From Planomicrobium sp. CPCC 101110 (GTDB lineage: Bacteria; Bacillota; Bacilli; Bacillales_A; Planococcaceae): a stretch of DNA of 64,000 nt. The stretch is from assembly GCF_007859395.1 (NCBI RefSeq), contig NZ_VOHD01000003.1, forward strand, positions 1,431,120 through 1,495,119, in the 5' to 3' direction. The position numbers and the translations under genes are program-made. The notes under the pieces were generated by a model. It did not search any database. It was given only the letters and a program-made list of their open reading frames with translations, and had not been told where the DNA came from. Below, one piece after another: positions 1 to 10,039 of this stretch (positions are counted from its first letter, which is position 1; each line of letters begins with the position of its first letter).

Positions 1-1674
1 GGCAGCCGGAAACTCAAGCAATGGCTGCACCAGCCGCTTGCCAACAGAAGGGGAATCGAAGAACGGCAACGCCTGGTGGAGGAGTTGATCACTCAATATT
101 TCACCCGCGTCGAACTGCAGGGGCTGTTAAAAGAAGTCTATGATCTGGAACGCTTGAGCGGCCGTATCGCGTTCGGCAGTGCAAGCGGGCGTGATTTGGC
201 GCAGCTGCGAAGCTCGCTTGAGAAAGTGCCCGCCATTATCAGCGAGCTTGCGGACTCAGGGAGTGGCGAGCTGGTGAAATTCAGCGCCAAACTGGACCGC
301 TGCGGCGAAGTTTGCGATCTCTTGGAAGCCATCAGTGAAAATCCACCGCTATCCGCAAAAGAAGGCGGGGTTATCCGGGAAGGCTTCAACGACAAGCTGG
401 ACCAGTACCGCTATGCTTCGCGCAACGGCAAAGACTGGATTGCGGAACTTGAACAAAGGGAACGCCAATTGACAGGCATCAAATCATTGAAAATCGGCTA
501 TAACCGGATTTTCGGCTATTATATCGAAGTGTCGAAAGCGAATATGCATTTGGCCGATTTGGCCCGCTATGAGCGGAAACAGACGCTGGCCAATGCAGAG
601 CGCTATATCACACCGGAACTAAAAGAAAAAGAAGCGCTTATTTTGACGGCGGAAGAAGAAAGTTTGTCCTTGGAATATGAACTGTTCGTCCAAATCCGGG
701 ACAAAGTGAAACAATATATCCCGCGCATCCAGAAGCTTGCTTCGACGCTGAGCGAATTGGATGTTTTCGTAAGTTTCTCGAATGTCGCCGAGAAATACCG
801 GTTTGTGAAACCGGAGTTTAATGACGCGAGGGAAATTTCCATTATCGAGGGCCGCCATCCAGTTGTTGAGAAAATGCTCAACAAGCAGCATTACGTGCCA
901 AATGATTGTGTGCTGACGGAACAGCAGAATATGATGCTGATCACAGGCCCGAACATGTCCGGTAAAAGCACTTATATGCGCCAAGTGGCATTAACGATCG
1001 TTCTGGCGCAAATCGGCAGCTATGTTCCGGCCGAATCTGCAAACTTGCCGATTGTCGACCAGATTTTCACACGGATCGGCGCGGCGGATGATCTTGTTTC
1101 CGGTCAAAGTACATTCATGGTCGAAATGCTAGAGTCGCAATACGCCATTACGCATGCCACTGAACGCAGCCTGCTGTTGTTTGATGAAATCGGACGCGGG
1201 ACATCCACCTACGACGGCATGGCGCTTGCCCAATCGATGATCGAGTACATCCATGACCACATTGGCGCCAATACATTGTTTTCAACGCATTATCATGAGC
1301 TGACTGCACTTGACCAGTCGCTGGACAAATTGAACAACGTCCATGTAGCGGCGATGGAACAGTCCGGAAAAGTGGTGTTTCTTCACAAAGTGAAAAGCGG
1401 CCCGGCGGACAAGAGCTATGGCATCCATGTGGCCGAACTGGCCAACTTGCCGCAAGCCATTCTTGGACGCGCTCGGGACTTGTTAAAAAGCTTTGAAGAA
1501 GGCAAAAAGCAGAAAGTCAGCCATGTGGAGCAGTTGTCATTTTTTGATGAACGGGATACCGACAGCGAAGAGGTGCTGCAAACCATCGCTGATGTCAATA
1601 TTGCGGCGATGACGCCGCTTCAATCGCTGCAGCTGTTGAACGATCTGCAGGCAAAACTAAGCAAGAAAGGGTGA
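1..1674 (+). CDS. mutS: DNA mismatch repair protein MutS (5' end outside window)
   Basis: Recognises base mismatches and small loops and starts methyl-independent mismatch repair with MutL. The reading frame is open from base 1 (GSRKLKQWL, a MutS core motif), so the N-terminal mismatch-binding domains lie upstream of the window; about 557 residues are visible. The lever/clamp region is followed by the ABC-type ATPase with Walker [10 protein letters not shown] (near base 940), Walker [17 protein letters not shown] (near 1170) and the switch histidine in FSTHYHEL. The C-terminal QLSFFDE resembles the beta-clamp binding motif of Bacillus MutS. The stop is one base before the mutL start, so the two are co-translated. 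Identification is secure. Confidence 0.97.
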   Translation, partial: GSRKLKQWLHQPLANRRGIEERQRLVEELITQYFTRVELQGLLKEVYDLERLSGRIAFGSASGRDLAQLRSSLEKVPAIISELADSGSGELVKFSAKLDRCGEVCDLLEAISENPPLSAKEGGVIREGFNDKLDQYRYASRNGKDWIAELEQRERQLTGIKSLKIGYNRIFGYYIEVSKANMHLADLARYERKQTLANAERYITPELKEKEALILTAEEESLSLEYELFVQIRDKVKQYIPRIQKLASTLSELDVFVSFSNVAEKYRFVKPEFNDAREISIIEGRHPVVEKMLNKQHYVPNDCVLTEQQNMMLITGPNMSGKSTYMRQVALTIVLAQIGSYVPAESANLPIVDQIFTRIGAADDLVSGQSTFMVEMLESQYAITHATERSLLLFDEIGRGTSTYDGMALAQSMIEYIHDHIGANTLFSTHYHELTALDQSLDKLNNVHVAAMEQSGKVVFLHKVKSGPADKSYGIHVAELANLPQAILGRARDLLKSFEEGKKQKVSHVEQLSFFDERDTDSEEVLQTIADVNIAAMTPLQSLQLLNDLQAKLSKKG

Positions 1675-1675
1675 G

Positions 1676-3544
1676 ATGATGGGCCAGATTCGATTGATGG
1701 AAGAAAACCTATCCAATAAGATTGCTGCGGGGGAAGTGGTCGAACGACCGACTTCCGTGGTCAAAGAATTGGTGGAAAACGCCATTGACGCCGGCAGCAC
1801 GGCAATCGAGGTGCTGCTGCTTGAAGCGGGGCTGACGTCCATCCAAATCATCGACAACGGCGCAGGAATGGACGATGATGATGCGCTGCTGTCCTTTTCT
1901 CGCCATGCGACAAGCAAAATTGCCAACGAGCACGATTTGTTCCGTATCCGGACGCTCGGGTTCCGGGGGGAAGCTCTTGCAAGTATCGCATCTGTTTCAA
2001 AAGTGACGCTTCATACTTCGACCGGCGAATCCGGAACGTTCATCCGGCTTGAAGGCGGCCGTTTGGTGGAACACAGGGCAGGATCGCTCCGGAAAGGGAC
2101 GGATATTAAAATCGAGCAGCTGTTTTTCAATACGCCTGCCCGGTTGAAATACATGAAGACGCTGCAGACGGAACTTGGCCACACGATTGATTTGCTCAAC
2201 CGTTTCGCACTAAGTTATCCGTCCATTTCCTTCAAGCTGGTGCATGAAGGGAAAATCATTCTCCAAACGGCAGGCAGCGGCGAAATGAAGCGGGTGCTGG
2301 CCGATATTTACGGCGTTTCGATCGCGAAAAAAATGATTCCGTTCGAAGGCGGGTCCCATGATTACAAAATATCGGGGTTCGCTTCATTGCCGGAAATCAC
2401 GCGCGCCAATAAAAACTATATCTCCCTGTTTGTTAACGGCCGCTGGGTCAAGCATTACGCGATTGCAAATACGATCCATCAGGCGTATCACACATTTTTG
2501 CCGCTTGAGCGGCAGCCGATTGTGGTCATGAATATCGAAGGTGATCCATATTTGACGGATGTCAATGTCCATCCGGCCAAGCAGCAGATCCGGTTGAGCA
2601 AGGAAAAAGAGCTGATGGAATTGATTCATGCAACCATTCGCCAAACCATCAGCGGCACGGTGCGGGCGCCCGTTATCGAAAAACCGAAAGCGCCGAAGCA
2701 AATGCCTTCCAAGCAATTGGATATTTGGAAAACGGCCTATACCGTTCAAGAACCGGTTGCACCAATCCCTCCGCCTTTCGCAAGGCCGACAGAAATGGCC
2801 GAGACAGCGCCGGACGCAATGGTGGAGCGCGACACTGGACCGGAAGTTTTTCCGCAAGAACTTCCGGTTGAAGAAAGTGCGATAAACGAGGCACCGGTGG
2901 AAGAACCGCAGCAGGAAGAACTGGAACAGGCCCTCGAGCATCAGGAAGAGGAAAGCCCGCAGTTTCCCGAACTTGAAGTGGTCGGCCAAATCCACGGCAC
3001 CTATATTTTGGCGCAGAGTTCAGACGGGTTTTATTTGATCGACCAGCATGCAGCTCAGGAACGCATCAAGTATGAATATTTCCGTGAAAAAGTGGGCCAT
3101 ATCGATGCGGCGGAGCGTCAGGCGCTGCTTTTGCCCATGACGTTCCATTACAGCCGGGATGAAGCGCTGCGTTTGAAAGAAAACCTGGAGGTGTTATACG
3201 AAAGCGGTGTGTTCCTCGAAGAGTTCGGCGATACTTCTTTTATCGTCCGGGACCATCCAACTTGGTTTCCTGCGGGATTCGAGCAGGAAGTGGTCGAAGA
3301 TCTGATCGAACAGGTTTTGAATGAACGGAAAGTGGATGTCAAAAAACTGCGCGAAGAGGCAGCGATCATGATGAGCTGCAAACGATCCATCAAAGCCAAC
3401 CATTATCTGCAGAAACATGAAATGGAACGCTTGCTGGCTGATCTGAAAACTGCCGAGCAGCCGTTCACTTGTCCGCACGGCCGGCCGGTGATCATTCATT
3501 TCAAGACATACGATGTGGAAAAAATGTTCAAACGTGTCATGTAA
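1676..3544 (+). CDS. mutL: DNA mismatch repair endonuclease MutL
   Basis: Partner of MutS that nicks the error-containing strand. The 622-residue protein begins with a GHKL ATPase domain (ENAIDAGS, DNGAGM, GFRGEAL within residues 1-100). An acidic/proline-rich linker follows (about 340-430), then the C-terminal endonuclease domain. The zinc/metal site DQHAAQERIKYE lies near residue 455, SCKRSIKAN near 563 and CPHGRP near 599. These endonuclease motifs are those of MutL from bacteria that lack MutH/Dam. ATG at 1676 follows the mutS stop; a second ATG at 1679 is equally possible. Confidence 0.97.
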   Translation: MMGQIRLMEENLSNKIAAGEVVERPTSVVKELVENAIDAGSTAIEVLLLEAGLTSIQIIDNGAGMDDDDALLSFSRHATSKIANEHDLFRIRTLGFRGEALASIASVSKVTLHTSTGESGTFIRLEGGRLVEHRAGSLRKGTDIKIEQLFFNTPARLKYMKTLQTELGHTIDLLNRFALSYPSISFKLVHEGKIILQTAGSGEMKRVLADIYGVSIAKKMIPFEGGSHDYKISGFASLPEITRANKNYISLFVNGRWVKHYAIANTIHQAYHTFLPLERQPIVVMNIEGDPYLTDVNVHPAKQQIRLSKEKELMELIHATIRQTISGTVRAPVIEKPKAPKQMPSKQLDIWKTAYTVQEPVAPIPPPFARPTEMAETAPDAMVERDTGPEVFPQELPVEESAINEAPVEEPQQEELEQALEHQEEESPQFPELEVVGQIHGTYILAQSSDGFYLIDQHAAQERIKYEYFREKVGHIDAAERQALLLPMTFHYSRDEALRLKENLEVLYESGVFLEEFGDTSFIVRDHPTWFPAGFEQEVVEDLIEQVLNERKVDVKKLREEAAIMMSCKRSIKANHYLQKHEMERLLADLKTAEQPFTCPHGRPVIIHFKTYDVEKMFKRVM

Positions 3545-3562
3545 TCCCTCCATTTGAGCAAG

Positions 3563-3645
3563 ATTCGCCTTTATTCGCCTTTATTGATGCCCTGCAGTTT
3601 TATCCTGAATCGGGAAGGGTAGAGCATAATGACAGGGCATTTTTG
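3563..3645 (+). promoter_or_regulatory. mutL-glpD intergenic leader: tandem repeat plus hairpin with U-run
   Basis: A perfect 10-base tandem repeat ATTCGCCTTT (3563-3572 and 3573-3582) precedes an inverted repeat ATGCCCTG (3587-3594) / CAGGGCAT (3633-3640) followed by TTTTTG. In B. subtilis, glpD expression depends on GlpP-controlled antitermination at a leader terminator, and this hairpin is in the right place for that. It could equally be only the mutL terminator. I could not identify a convincing promoter upstream of it. Confidence 0.5.
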
Positions 3646-3732
3646 TCCTTTAAGGAGTAAAGACGCATGATCAAGATTTCTTGCGGGTAAAAGGCAGTAC
3701 ATCAAATCGACATTCAAAATGAGGGAGAGGGA

Positions 3733-5403
3733 ATGCTTATGTTTTCTGCAAAGCTACGAACACAACAAGTTGCTCATTTATCCAATCACCAGTACGATAT
3801 TGTCATTATCGGAGGGGGAATTACCGGAGCAGGGATGGCACTCGATGCCACTTCCCGCGGCCTGAGTGTCGCATTGATCGAGATGCAGGATTTTGCAGCG
3901 GGCACATCCAGCCGGTCGACGAAACTTGTCCATGGCGGCCTGCGTTACCTGAAGAATTTTCAAGTGAAAATTGTGGCTGAAGTTGGCAGGGAACGTGAAA
4001 TTGTCTATGAAAATGCGGTGCATGTAACTGAACCTAAAAAGATGCTGCTGCCGTTTTATAAAGGTGGTACATTCGGCCCGGTATTCATGAATATAGGGTT
4101 GCGTGCGTACGATATTTTGGCGAATGTCAAAAAAGCGGAACGCCGGACGATGCTGGATCCGCCGGAAACGCTTCAGAAAGAACCTTTGTTGAAACGGGAC
4201 GGCCTTGTCGGAGGCGGCTATTACGTCGAATACCGGACAGACGATGCACGGCTGACCCTTGAAACGATGAAAAAAGCGGCAGAACTTGGAGCGGTCTGCC
4301 TGAATTATGTAAAAGCGGAAGGCTTCATCTATAATACCGACGGCAAAGTCACCGGGGTGCAAGCAACCGATCTTGTTGATGGCACGCAAATGGACATCTT
4401 CGCCAGAAAAGTCATCAATGCTACAGGGGCATGGGTAGATAATGTGCAGGATTTTGATGCGGAAACACCGGAAAAAGAGATGCGGTTGACAAAGGGTGTA
4501 CATATCGTTGTCGATCAGAAAACTTTCCCGCTTAGCCAATCGGTGTATTTTGATACACCAGACAAACGGATGGTCTTTGCAATCCCGAGGGATACCAAAG
4601 TATATGTCGGCACAACCGATGATTTCTACGATGAGGATCCCATATCGCCGGCTGCTGAAAAGAAGGATGTCGATTATTTGATCCAAGCCGTCAGACGGAC
4701 ATTCCCTTCTGTCCAATTAACCCAGGACGACGTCGAATCAACTTGGGCGGGTGTTCGCCCGCTGATTTATGAAAGTGGAAAAGATCCTTCCGACATTTCA
4801 AGAAAAGACGAAATCTGGATTTCAGAATCCGGCTTGATTTCCATCGCAGGCGGAAAGTTGACCGGTTACCGAAAAATGGCGGAAACAACGATGGACCAAG
4901 TGGTAAAACTTCTGAAGCGGGAAACCGGCACTAAATACGGAAAAAGCGTCACAAAAAATCTGCCGTTATCCGGAGGAGATTTTGGCGGTTCAAAAAAATT
5001 CGCTGAATTTGTCCATAATACGGCGGTCCAAGCCGCTCAATATGGCCTAAGCCCCGAAGAAGGCCGGCTGTATGCGCAGTTTTTCGGGACGAATGCCAAA
5101 AAGGTGTTCCATTTTCACCGGGGCCTTCCCGATGACGTTCCAGGAGGAATTCCGAAAACACTGGCGGCTGTCGTAAAATATGCAATAGAGGAAGAAATGG
5201 CACGGACGCCAAGCGATTTCTTCATCAGAAGAACAGGTGATTTGTATTTCCATATCCAGGATGTTGTCCGGTACCAGGATGGGGTGCTGGAATATATGGC
5301 CAAGGCATTAAAGTACACCCCGGAGCAAAAAGAGGCTTACCGACAAGAGCTGCTGGCTGAAATCGAGCAAGCGACCCGCTATGGAAGGAAAGTCCTTGGA
5401 TGA
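3733..5403 (+). CDS. glpD: Aerobic glycerol-3-phosphate dehydrogenase
   Basis: FAD-dependent membrane-associated enzyme that oxidises sn-glycerol-3-phosphate to dihydroxyacetone phosphate and passes electrons to quinone. The 556 residues match the usual Bacillus GlpD length. The FAD dinucleotide-binding motif GGGITGAGMALDA lies near residue 27, followed by the family signatures GTSSRSTKLVHGGLRYL and SIAGGKLTGYRKMAE. A GAGGGAGAGGG Shine-Dalgarno lies directly upstream; ATG at 3733 or 3739. The stop overlaps the start of the following hydrolase gene (ATGA). glpF and glpK are not adjacent. Confidence 0.96.
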   Translation: MLMFSAKLRTQQVAHLSNHQYDIVIIGGGITGAGMALDATSRGLSVALIEMQDFAAGTSSRSTKLVHGGLRYLKNFQVKIVAEVGREREIVYENAVHVTEPKKMLLPFYKGGTFGPVFMNIGLRAYDILANVKKAERRTMLDPPETLQKEPLLKRDGLVGGGYYVEYRTDDARLTLETMKKAAELGAVCLNYVKAEGFIYNTDGKVTGVQATDLVDGTQMDIFARKVINATGAWVDNVQDFDAETPEKEMRLTKGVHIVVDQKTFPLSQSVYFDTPDKRMVFAIPRDTKVYVGTTDDFYDEDPISPAAEKKDVDYLIQAVRRTFPSVQLTQDDVESTWAGVRPLIYESGKDPSDISRKDEIWISESGLISIAGGKLTGYRKMAETTMDQVVKLLKRETGTKYGKSVTKNLPLSGGDFGGSKKFAEFVHNTAVQAAQYGLSPEEGRLYAQFFGTNAKKVFHFHRGLPDDVPGGIPKTLAAVVKYAIEEEMARTPSDFFIRRTGDLYFHIQDVVRYQDGVLEYMAKALKYTPEQKEAYRQELLAEIEQATRYGRKVLG

Positions 5404-6320
5404 AAGTGACCAAAGGTTTCCTGGAGGCGTCAGACGGCCACGAAATCTATTATGAGCTGTACGAAGCGGAAAATCCGACGGCCCATGTCCACATCGTCCA
5501 TGGGATGGCGGAACATATTGGGCGCTATGAGGAATTTTCCAAGTTTCTGGCGGACAACGGCTATTCAGTCTCTGGGCATGATCACCGTGGTCATGGCAGG
5601 ACAGCTCAGCGCAACGGCATGCAAGGTTTTTTCGCCGATGAAAGAGGCTTCGAGCGGGTCGTGGAAGACGTAGAAGAAGTGATTTCTGCTGTACAGCAAA
5701 AAACTGGCGGTTTGCCGCTGGTGGTATTCGGCCACAGCATGGGCTCGTTTGTTGCCCGCCGCTTCATGCAGCTTCATAGCCGGATTTTGAGCCGTGTCGT
5801 ATTGTCGGGGACTGGCGGCAACCCAGGGGCTGCAGGAAAGCTAGGCTTGTTGTTCGCTGCTTCCACCGCCAAAAGAACTGGCAAGACGGAAACCAGCAAG
5901 GTGCTTGGGAAACTGACTTTCGGCAGCTTTAACAAAGCGTTCAAAAAAGAAGAATCTTCTTTTGCTTGGCTCAGCAGCGATGCCGATGAAGTCGCCAAAT
6001 ACGAAAATGACCCCATGTGTGGATTTCCATCGACGAACCAGTTCTACGTGGATCTGTTTACTGGGCTGGCACTGATCCATACGCAGGCTGAAGTAGGCAA
6101 AATACGGAAAAATCTACCGGTTTTGCTGATCAGCGGGGCAAAAGATCCGGTCGGCGGTAATGGAAAGGGCATTTTTAGTTCCGCGGAGCAATATGCGAAA
6201 GCTGGTCTGAAAGACGTAACGGTTTTCCTTGCCGAAGAAGGACGCCATGAACTGCTGAACGAACGGAATAAAGAAATGCATTATCAAACGATATTAGGAT
6301 GGTTGAAAAAATATGATTGA
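5400..6320 (+). CDS. Alpha/beta hydrolase, lysophospholipase/monoacylglycerol lipase family
   Basis: Serine hydrolase of the Hydrolase_4 (serine aminopeptidase S33) fold, 306 residues, probably acting on lysophospholipids or monoacylglycerols. Visible features are the oxyanion motif [10 protein letters not shown], the nucleophile elbow GHSMGS (near residue 111), the acid in SGAKDPVGG (near 249) and the histidine in EEGRHELL (near 281). No signal peptide. The start overlaps the glpD stop and the end overlaps the miaA start by 8 bases. Placement after glpD suggests a link with glycerolipid turnover, but the substrate cannot be assigned. Confidence 0.85.
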   Translation: MKVTKGFLEASDGHEIYYELYEAENPTAHVHIVHGMAEHIGRYEEFSKFLADNGYSVSGHDHRGHGRTAQRNGMQGFFADERGFERVVEDVEEVISAVQQKTGGLPLVVFGHSMGSFVARRFMQLHSRILSRVVLSGTGGNPGAAGKLGLLFAASTAKRTGKTETSKVLGKLTFGSFNKAFKKEESSFAWLSSDADEVAKYENDPMCGFPSTNQFYVDLFTGLALIHTQAEVGKIRKNLPVLLISGAKDPVGGNGKGIFSSAEQYAKAGLKDVTVFLAEEGRHELLNERNKEMHYQTILGWLKKYD

Positions 6321-7239
6321 TGTAGTAGCAATTGTCGGCCCGACGGCCTCCGGAAAAACCGCACTTAGCCTGGAGCTGGCGAAGCGGCTGGACGGGGAAA
6401 TCATCAACGGGGATTCTATGCAAATCTACCGGGGCATGTCGATAGGGACGGCAAAAATAAAGCCTGAAGAAATGGCGGGCATTCCACACCATCTGCTGGA
6501 TATCAAAGATCCGGACGAGGCATTTTCCGTCGCGGAATACCAGAAGCTGGTGCGCGGGAAAATCGAAGAAATCAAATCAAGGAAAAAACTGCCGATCATT
6601 GTCGGCGGCACCGGCTTGTATGTACAGGCGGTATTGTTTGACTACCGATTTACAGAAGCGCAAGTGGATGAGAACCTAAGAAAAAGCTTGTATGAAGAAT
6701 TGGAGAATTTCGGCCCGGTACATATGCACGCCAAACTTCTGGCATTGGATCCGGAAGCGGATATCCATCCGAACAATACGCGGCGGGTGGTACGGGCGAT
6801 CGAGATTTTGCTTAGCGACGAAAAGAAGACCGACCGGAGCCTTGCTTTGGCCCCGATGTACAACGATGCCATTATTGGGCTGGATATGCCGAGGGATCTG
6901 CTGTACGACCGCATCAACCAGCGGGTCGACGGCATGATGGAAGAGGGGCTGCTAGAAGAAGCCAAGGCTCTTCACGGAAGAGGTATACGGGGCGTCCAGT
7001 CGATTCAAGCAATCGGCTATAAGGAATTGTATGCTTATTTGGACGGGAAACTGGAACTTTCGGAAGCCGTTGACCAGCTTAAGAAAAATTCGCGGAGATA
7101 CGCGAAAAGGCAATTCACTTATTTCAAGAACAAGTTGCCGATTCTTTGGATAGACGCATTGGCGGACCCTGAAAAAAACTTTCAGGAAATTCTTGCCTAT
7201 ATGCAGGAAAAAGAGCGGAAGCGTCGAATTCAAGAATAA
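6313..7239 (+). CDS. miaA: tRNA dimethylallyltransferase
   Basis: Transfers a dimethylallyl group to A37 of tRNAs reading UNN codons. The 308-residue protein has the P-loop GPTASGKT (residues 9-16), the substrate motif [11 protein letters not shown], the DKIPHH-type motif [17 protein letters not shown] and the C-terminal [11 protein letters not shown]. The gene overlaps the upstream hydrolase by 8 bases and is followed 39 bases later by hfq, the conserved miaA-hfq pair of Firmicutes. Confidence 0.97.
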   Translation: MIDVVAIVGPTASGKTALSLELAKRLDGEIINGDSMQIYRGMSIGTAKIKPEEMAGIPHHLLDIKDPDEAFSVAEYQKLVRGKIEEIKSRKKLPIIVGGTGLYVQAVLFDYRFTEAQVDENLRKSLYEELENFGPVHMHAKLLALDPEADIHPNNTRRVVRAIEILLSDEKKTDRSLALAPMYNDAIIGLDMPRDLLYDRINQRVDGMMEEGLLEEAKALHGRGIRGVQSIQAIGYKELYAYLDGKLELSEAVDQLKKNSRRYAKRQFTYFKNKLPILWIDALADPEKNFQEILAYMQEKERKRRIQE

Positions 7240-7278
7240 GGTATACAAAAAAGAGCAGGGGATATAAGGGGGATTTTC

Positions 7279-7503
7279 ATGAAACCGGTTAATATTCAGG
7301 ATGTTTATCTGAATCAGCTTCGTAAAAACAATATTTTTGTTACAGTATTTTTGCTGAATGGCTTCCAACTGAAAGGGACCATCAAATCCTACGACAATTT
7401 TACGGTGCTGGTTGAAACGGAAGGCAAGCAACAGCTTATCTACAAACACGCTATCTCCACTTTTTCTCCGGCGAAAGCAGTCGCAATTGAACATCAAGAG
7501 TAA
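7279..7503 (+). CDS. hfq: RNA chaperone Hfq
   Basis: Sm-like hexameric RNA-binding protein, 74 residues, the normal Gram-positive length without the long C-terminal tail of enterobacterial Hfq. Sm1 ([16 protein letters not shown]) and Sm2 ([10 protein letters not shown], with the YKHA signature) are intact. ATAAGGGGGATTTTC gives a strong ribosome binding site. Followed by an intrinsic terminator. Confidence 0.97.
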   Translation: MKPVNIQDVYLNQLRKNNIFVTVFLLNGFQLKGTIKSYDNFTVLVETEGKQQLIYKHAISTFSPAKAVAIEHQE

Positions 7504-7507
7504 AAAA

Positions 7508-7540
7508 GGACCAGCTGGATACACCCGGCTGGTTCTTTTC
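7508..7540 (+). terminator. Terminator after hfq
   Basis: GACCAGCTGG pairs with CCCGGCTGGTT across a short loop and is followed by TCTTTTC. Confidence 0.8.
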
Positions 7541-7608
7541 ATTGACAGCAGTAAGCCTGCAGTATACGATTTCAAAGTGAATAGTTTTTAATCAGGGGGT
7601 AACAGACA

Positions 7609-7908
7609 ATGAAATCCATTACAACAGACGATTTGCAGCAACTTGTGGAAACCGGTGCTGAACTGAACTTGATCGATGTCCGTGAAGCGGAAGAAGTCGC
7701 TTACGGCATGGTGCCTGGGGCTGTCCATATACCACTTGGCCAATTGCCGGAACAGATTGGCGCTTTGGATCAGGAAAAAGAATATCATGTGATTTGCAAA
7801 GCGGGCGGCCGCAGCGCGATGGCTTGCGACTATTTGGCGGGCAATGGCTTCCAAACAGTGAATGTAGAAGGCGGCATGATGGATTGGAATGGCGAAGTTA
7901 TCGCTTGA
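7609..7908 (+). CDS. Rhodanese-like domain protein
   Basis: Single-domain sulfurtransferase of 99 residues, cytoplasmic. The N-terminal LIDVREAEEVAYGMVPGAVHIPL is the rhodanese CH2A-type signature, and the active-site loop CKAGGRS places the catalytic cysteine near residue 63. Preceded by a clear site AGGGGG. It stands alone between two terminators, so the sulfur acceptor cannot be inferred from context. Confidence 0.92.
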   Translation: MKSITTDDLQQLVETGAELNLIDVREAEEVAYGMVPGAVHIPLGQLPEQIGALDQEKEYHVICKAGGRSAMACDYLAGNGFQTVNVEGGMMDWNGEVIA

Positions 7909-7930
7909 CCAATTTCTGGCGGCCTAAAAG

Positions 7931-7974
7931 AAAACAGATCGAGAAGCCCCTTGGCTCCTCGATCTGTTTTTTTA
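7931..7974. terminator. Bidirectional terminator between rhodanese gene and TRIC-family gene
   Basis: Perfect 13-bp stem AAAACAGATCGAG / CTCGATCTGTTTT with T-runs on both strands, serving the convergent genes on either side. Confidence 0.85.
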
Positions 7975-8577
7975 AAGTGGATGGATTTGGCGCGTCGGCA
8001 GCCGCCATTTGAAGGTATATGATAATATGCGCAAAATGGTAATGACTAAAAATAACAGATACAGGCCCAGATCAATGCGGATAATTTCAAAGCTGATGAC
8101 CAATCCTGCGCAAGCTGCCCATACCGCGTAGATTTCAGCCTTGAAGACGAGCGGCTTTCTGCCTGCAAGTACATCCCGGACAATGCCTCCGCCAGAACCG
8201 GTCAAAATGGCGGCCACTATGACTGCATAAATCGGCAAGTCTAGTTCAACGGCGTACATCGCACCTTGGACGGCAAAAGCCGATAATCCGATGGCATCAA
8301 AAAAATTGCCCCATCGGTTCCAGTGTCCAAGCAATTTATGGGGAAACAAAAACACAATGGTGATTGACGCCAACGCCAATTGAAACATCATTTCCTGTTC
8401 CCAAAGCGCTGAAACTGGCACGCCTATCAATAGATTCCGGATAGCGCCTCCGCCAAAAGCAGAGACCACACCGAGAATGTAAACACCAAAAATATCATAT
8501 TCTTCTTCCATAGCGACGATTGCGCCTGAAACGGCAAACGCAATTGTTCCAATGGCACTTAATACTTCCCAAGCCAT
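7972..8577 (-). CDS. UPF0126/TRIC-family membrane protein
   Basis: Integral membrane protein of 201 residues with seven predicted helices formed by two UPF0126 repeats. Each repeat carries the glycine-rich kink and basic residue of the family: FGGGAIRNLL in the first and GSGGGIVRDVL in the second. Prokaryotic TRIC proteins form trimeric cation channels. The longest ORF begins further upstream, but ATG at 8577 is preceded by AGGAGG at the right spacing and begins with the expected first helix (MAWEVLSAIG). Monocistronic and convergent with the rhodanese gene. Confidence 0.9.
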   Translation of the reverse strand: MAWEVLSAIGTIAFAVSGAIVAMEEEYDIFGVYILGVVSAFGGGAIRNLLIGVPVSALWEQEMMFQLALASITIVFLFPHKLLGHWNRWGNFFDAIGLSAFAVQGAMYAVELDLPIYAVIVAAILTGSGGGIVRDVLAGRKPLVFKAEIYAVWAACAGLVISFEIIRIDLGLYLLFLVITILRILSYTFKWRLPTRQIHPL

Positions 8578-8686
8578 TACCTGTATCCTCCTAAAAAATG
8601 CAACTCTATGAATTGTAGCAGAATTTGACGCATTTTCAAGTAGGCCCCCATAATAGAAGAGTGACCAAAACAGAACGGAGAATTTG

Positions 8687-9919
8687 ATGCAAACTACAAT
8701 AAACACAATAGAAGAATTGATCAAGCCACAGTTGAAAAAAGCGGATGACACGGCTTTTCTCAATCAGCGGAAAGTGCTGGAAGCATTTCAGCGGCAGCAA
8801 GTCAGCGACCACCATTTCAATCCCTCGAACGGCTATGGTTATGATGACGAAGGCCGCGACACACTTGAGCGTGTCTACGCCGATGTTTTCAAAGCGGAAG
8901 CGGCGCTTGTCCGCCCGCAGATCATTTCAGGCACCCATGCCATCACCATTTCGTTATTCGGCGTTTTGCGGCCCGGGGACGAACTTTTATATATAACCGG
9001 CAAACCATATGATACGCTGGATTCCATCGTATCAGGCGGCGATCGGGATACGGGTTCGCTCCGCGATTTTGGAATCACCTATCAGCATGTCGATCTGACC
9101 GCTGAGAATGGAGTGGATTGGGACTCGGTTGGGCGGGCAGTCCATGAGCGGACCAAAGTGATAGCGATTCAACGGTCGCGCGGGTATGATGCGCGACCTT
9201 CTTTCACCGTCGGCCAGATTGAAAGCATGATCGAAAAAATTCGCCAGTTGAAGCCGGAGGCAATCGTTTTTGTCGACAATTGCTACGGAGAGTTTGTTGA
9301 AGAACGGGAGCCGATTGAAGCTGGGGCAGACTTGATTGCCGGATCGCTCATTAAAAATCCTGGCGGTGGGCTTGCTAAAATCGGCGGCTATATTGCCGGG
9401 AAGCAGGAGCTGGTGGAAAAGTGTGCGTTCCGGATGACTTCTCCGGGAATCGGCGGGGAGGCGGGCGCATCGCTCAATACCTTGGCGGATATGTACCAAG
9501 GCTTTTTCATGGCACCGCACATTGTGGCGCAAGCTTTGAAAGGTGCCATATTCACAGCTGCACTGCTTGAATCGGTCGGCATGGTTTCAACTCCCCATTA
9601 TACTGATGACCGGACTGATCTGATTCAGTCTGTCTCGTTCAAGACGGCAGGGCAAATGATCGCTTTTTGCCAAACAATCCAAGCGAGTTCACCGGTCAAT
9701 GCCCGATTCAAACCGGAACCGGCTTATATGCCTGGCTATAAAGATGATGTCATTATGGCCGCGGGGACCTTTGTCCAGGGCTCGAGCATCGAATTGACGG
9801 CAGACGGCCCGATTCGGCCGCCTTATACTGCCTTTGTCCAAGGCGGCTTGACATACGAACACGTGAAAATTGCCGTTTTGAATTCAGTTGAGGCCTTACG
9901 GAAACAAAAACTTCTATAG
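8687..9919 (+). CDS. ynbB: PLP-dependent aluminium resistance/methionine gamma-lyase-family protein YnbB
   Basis: Member of the Cys/Met-metabolism PLP enzyme superfamily annotated as aluminium resistance protein; the physiological reaction is not established. 410 residues. N-terminal NGYGYDDEGRDTLERVYADVF and the lysine motif GSLIKNPGGG (PLP Schiff base) are typical of the family. ATG at 8687 is favoured over TTG at 8684 because GGAG lies 6 bases upstream. The position directly before glnRA is conserved in Bacillus; the neighbouring hflX (ynbA) of B. subtilis is missing here. Confidence 0.9.
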   Translation: MQTTINTIEELIKPQLKKADDTAFLNQRKVLEAFQRQQVSDHHFNPSNGYGYDDEGRDTLERVYADVFKAEAALVRPQIISGTHAITISLFGVLRPGDELLYITGKPYDTLDSIVSGGDRDTGSLRDFGITYQHVDLTAENGVDWDSVGRAVHERTKVIAIQRSRGYDARPSFTVGQIESMIEKIRQLKPEAIVFVDNCYGEFVEEREPIEAGADLIAGSLIKNPGGGLAKIGGYIAGKQELVEKCAFRMTSPGIGGEAGASLNTLADMYQGFFMAPHIVAQALKGAIFTAALLESVGMVSTPHYTDDRTDLIQSVSFKTAGQMIAFCQTIQASSPVNARFKPEPAYMPGYKDDVIMAAGTFVQGSSIELTADGPIRPPYTAFVQGGLTYEHVKIAVLNSVEALRKQKLL

Positions 9920-9920
9920 G

Positions 9921-9952
9921 AAATTCCCCGCAAAAAAGCGGGGAATTTTTTA
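9921..9952 (+). terminator. Terminator after ynbB
   Basis: AAATTCCCCGC / GCGGGGAATTT stem followed by TTTT. Confidence 0.85.
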
Positions 9953-9953
9953 G

Positions 9954-10004
9954 TGTAAGGAAATATAACATCTTGTTGACAAGAAATCTGACATGCATTA
10001 CACT
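9954..10004 (+). promoter_or_regulatory. glnRA promoter with two GlnR boxes
   Basis: A perfect match to the GlnR/TnrA consensus TGTNA-N7-TNACA lies at 9954-9970 (TGTAA, seven bases, TAACA). A second with one mismatch lies at 9977-9993 (TGACA, seven bases, TGACA). The second overlaps a sigma-A promoter: -35 TTGACA 9976-9981, 17-base spacer, -10 TACACT 9999-10004. Two boxes with the proximal one over the -35 is the autoregulatory arrangement known for B. subtilis glnRA. Confidence 0.85.
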
Positions 10005-10039
10005 GAAGGAGTAGTACAAAATAAAGTGGGTGAAACAAA

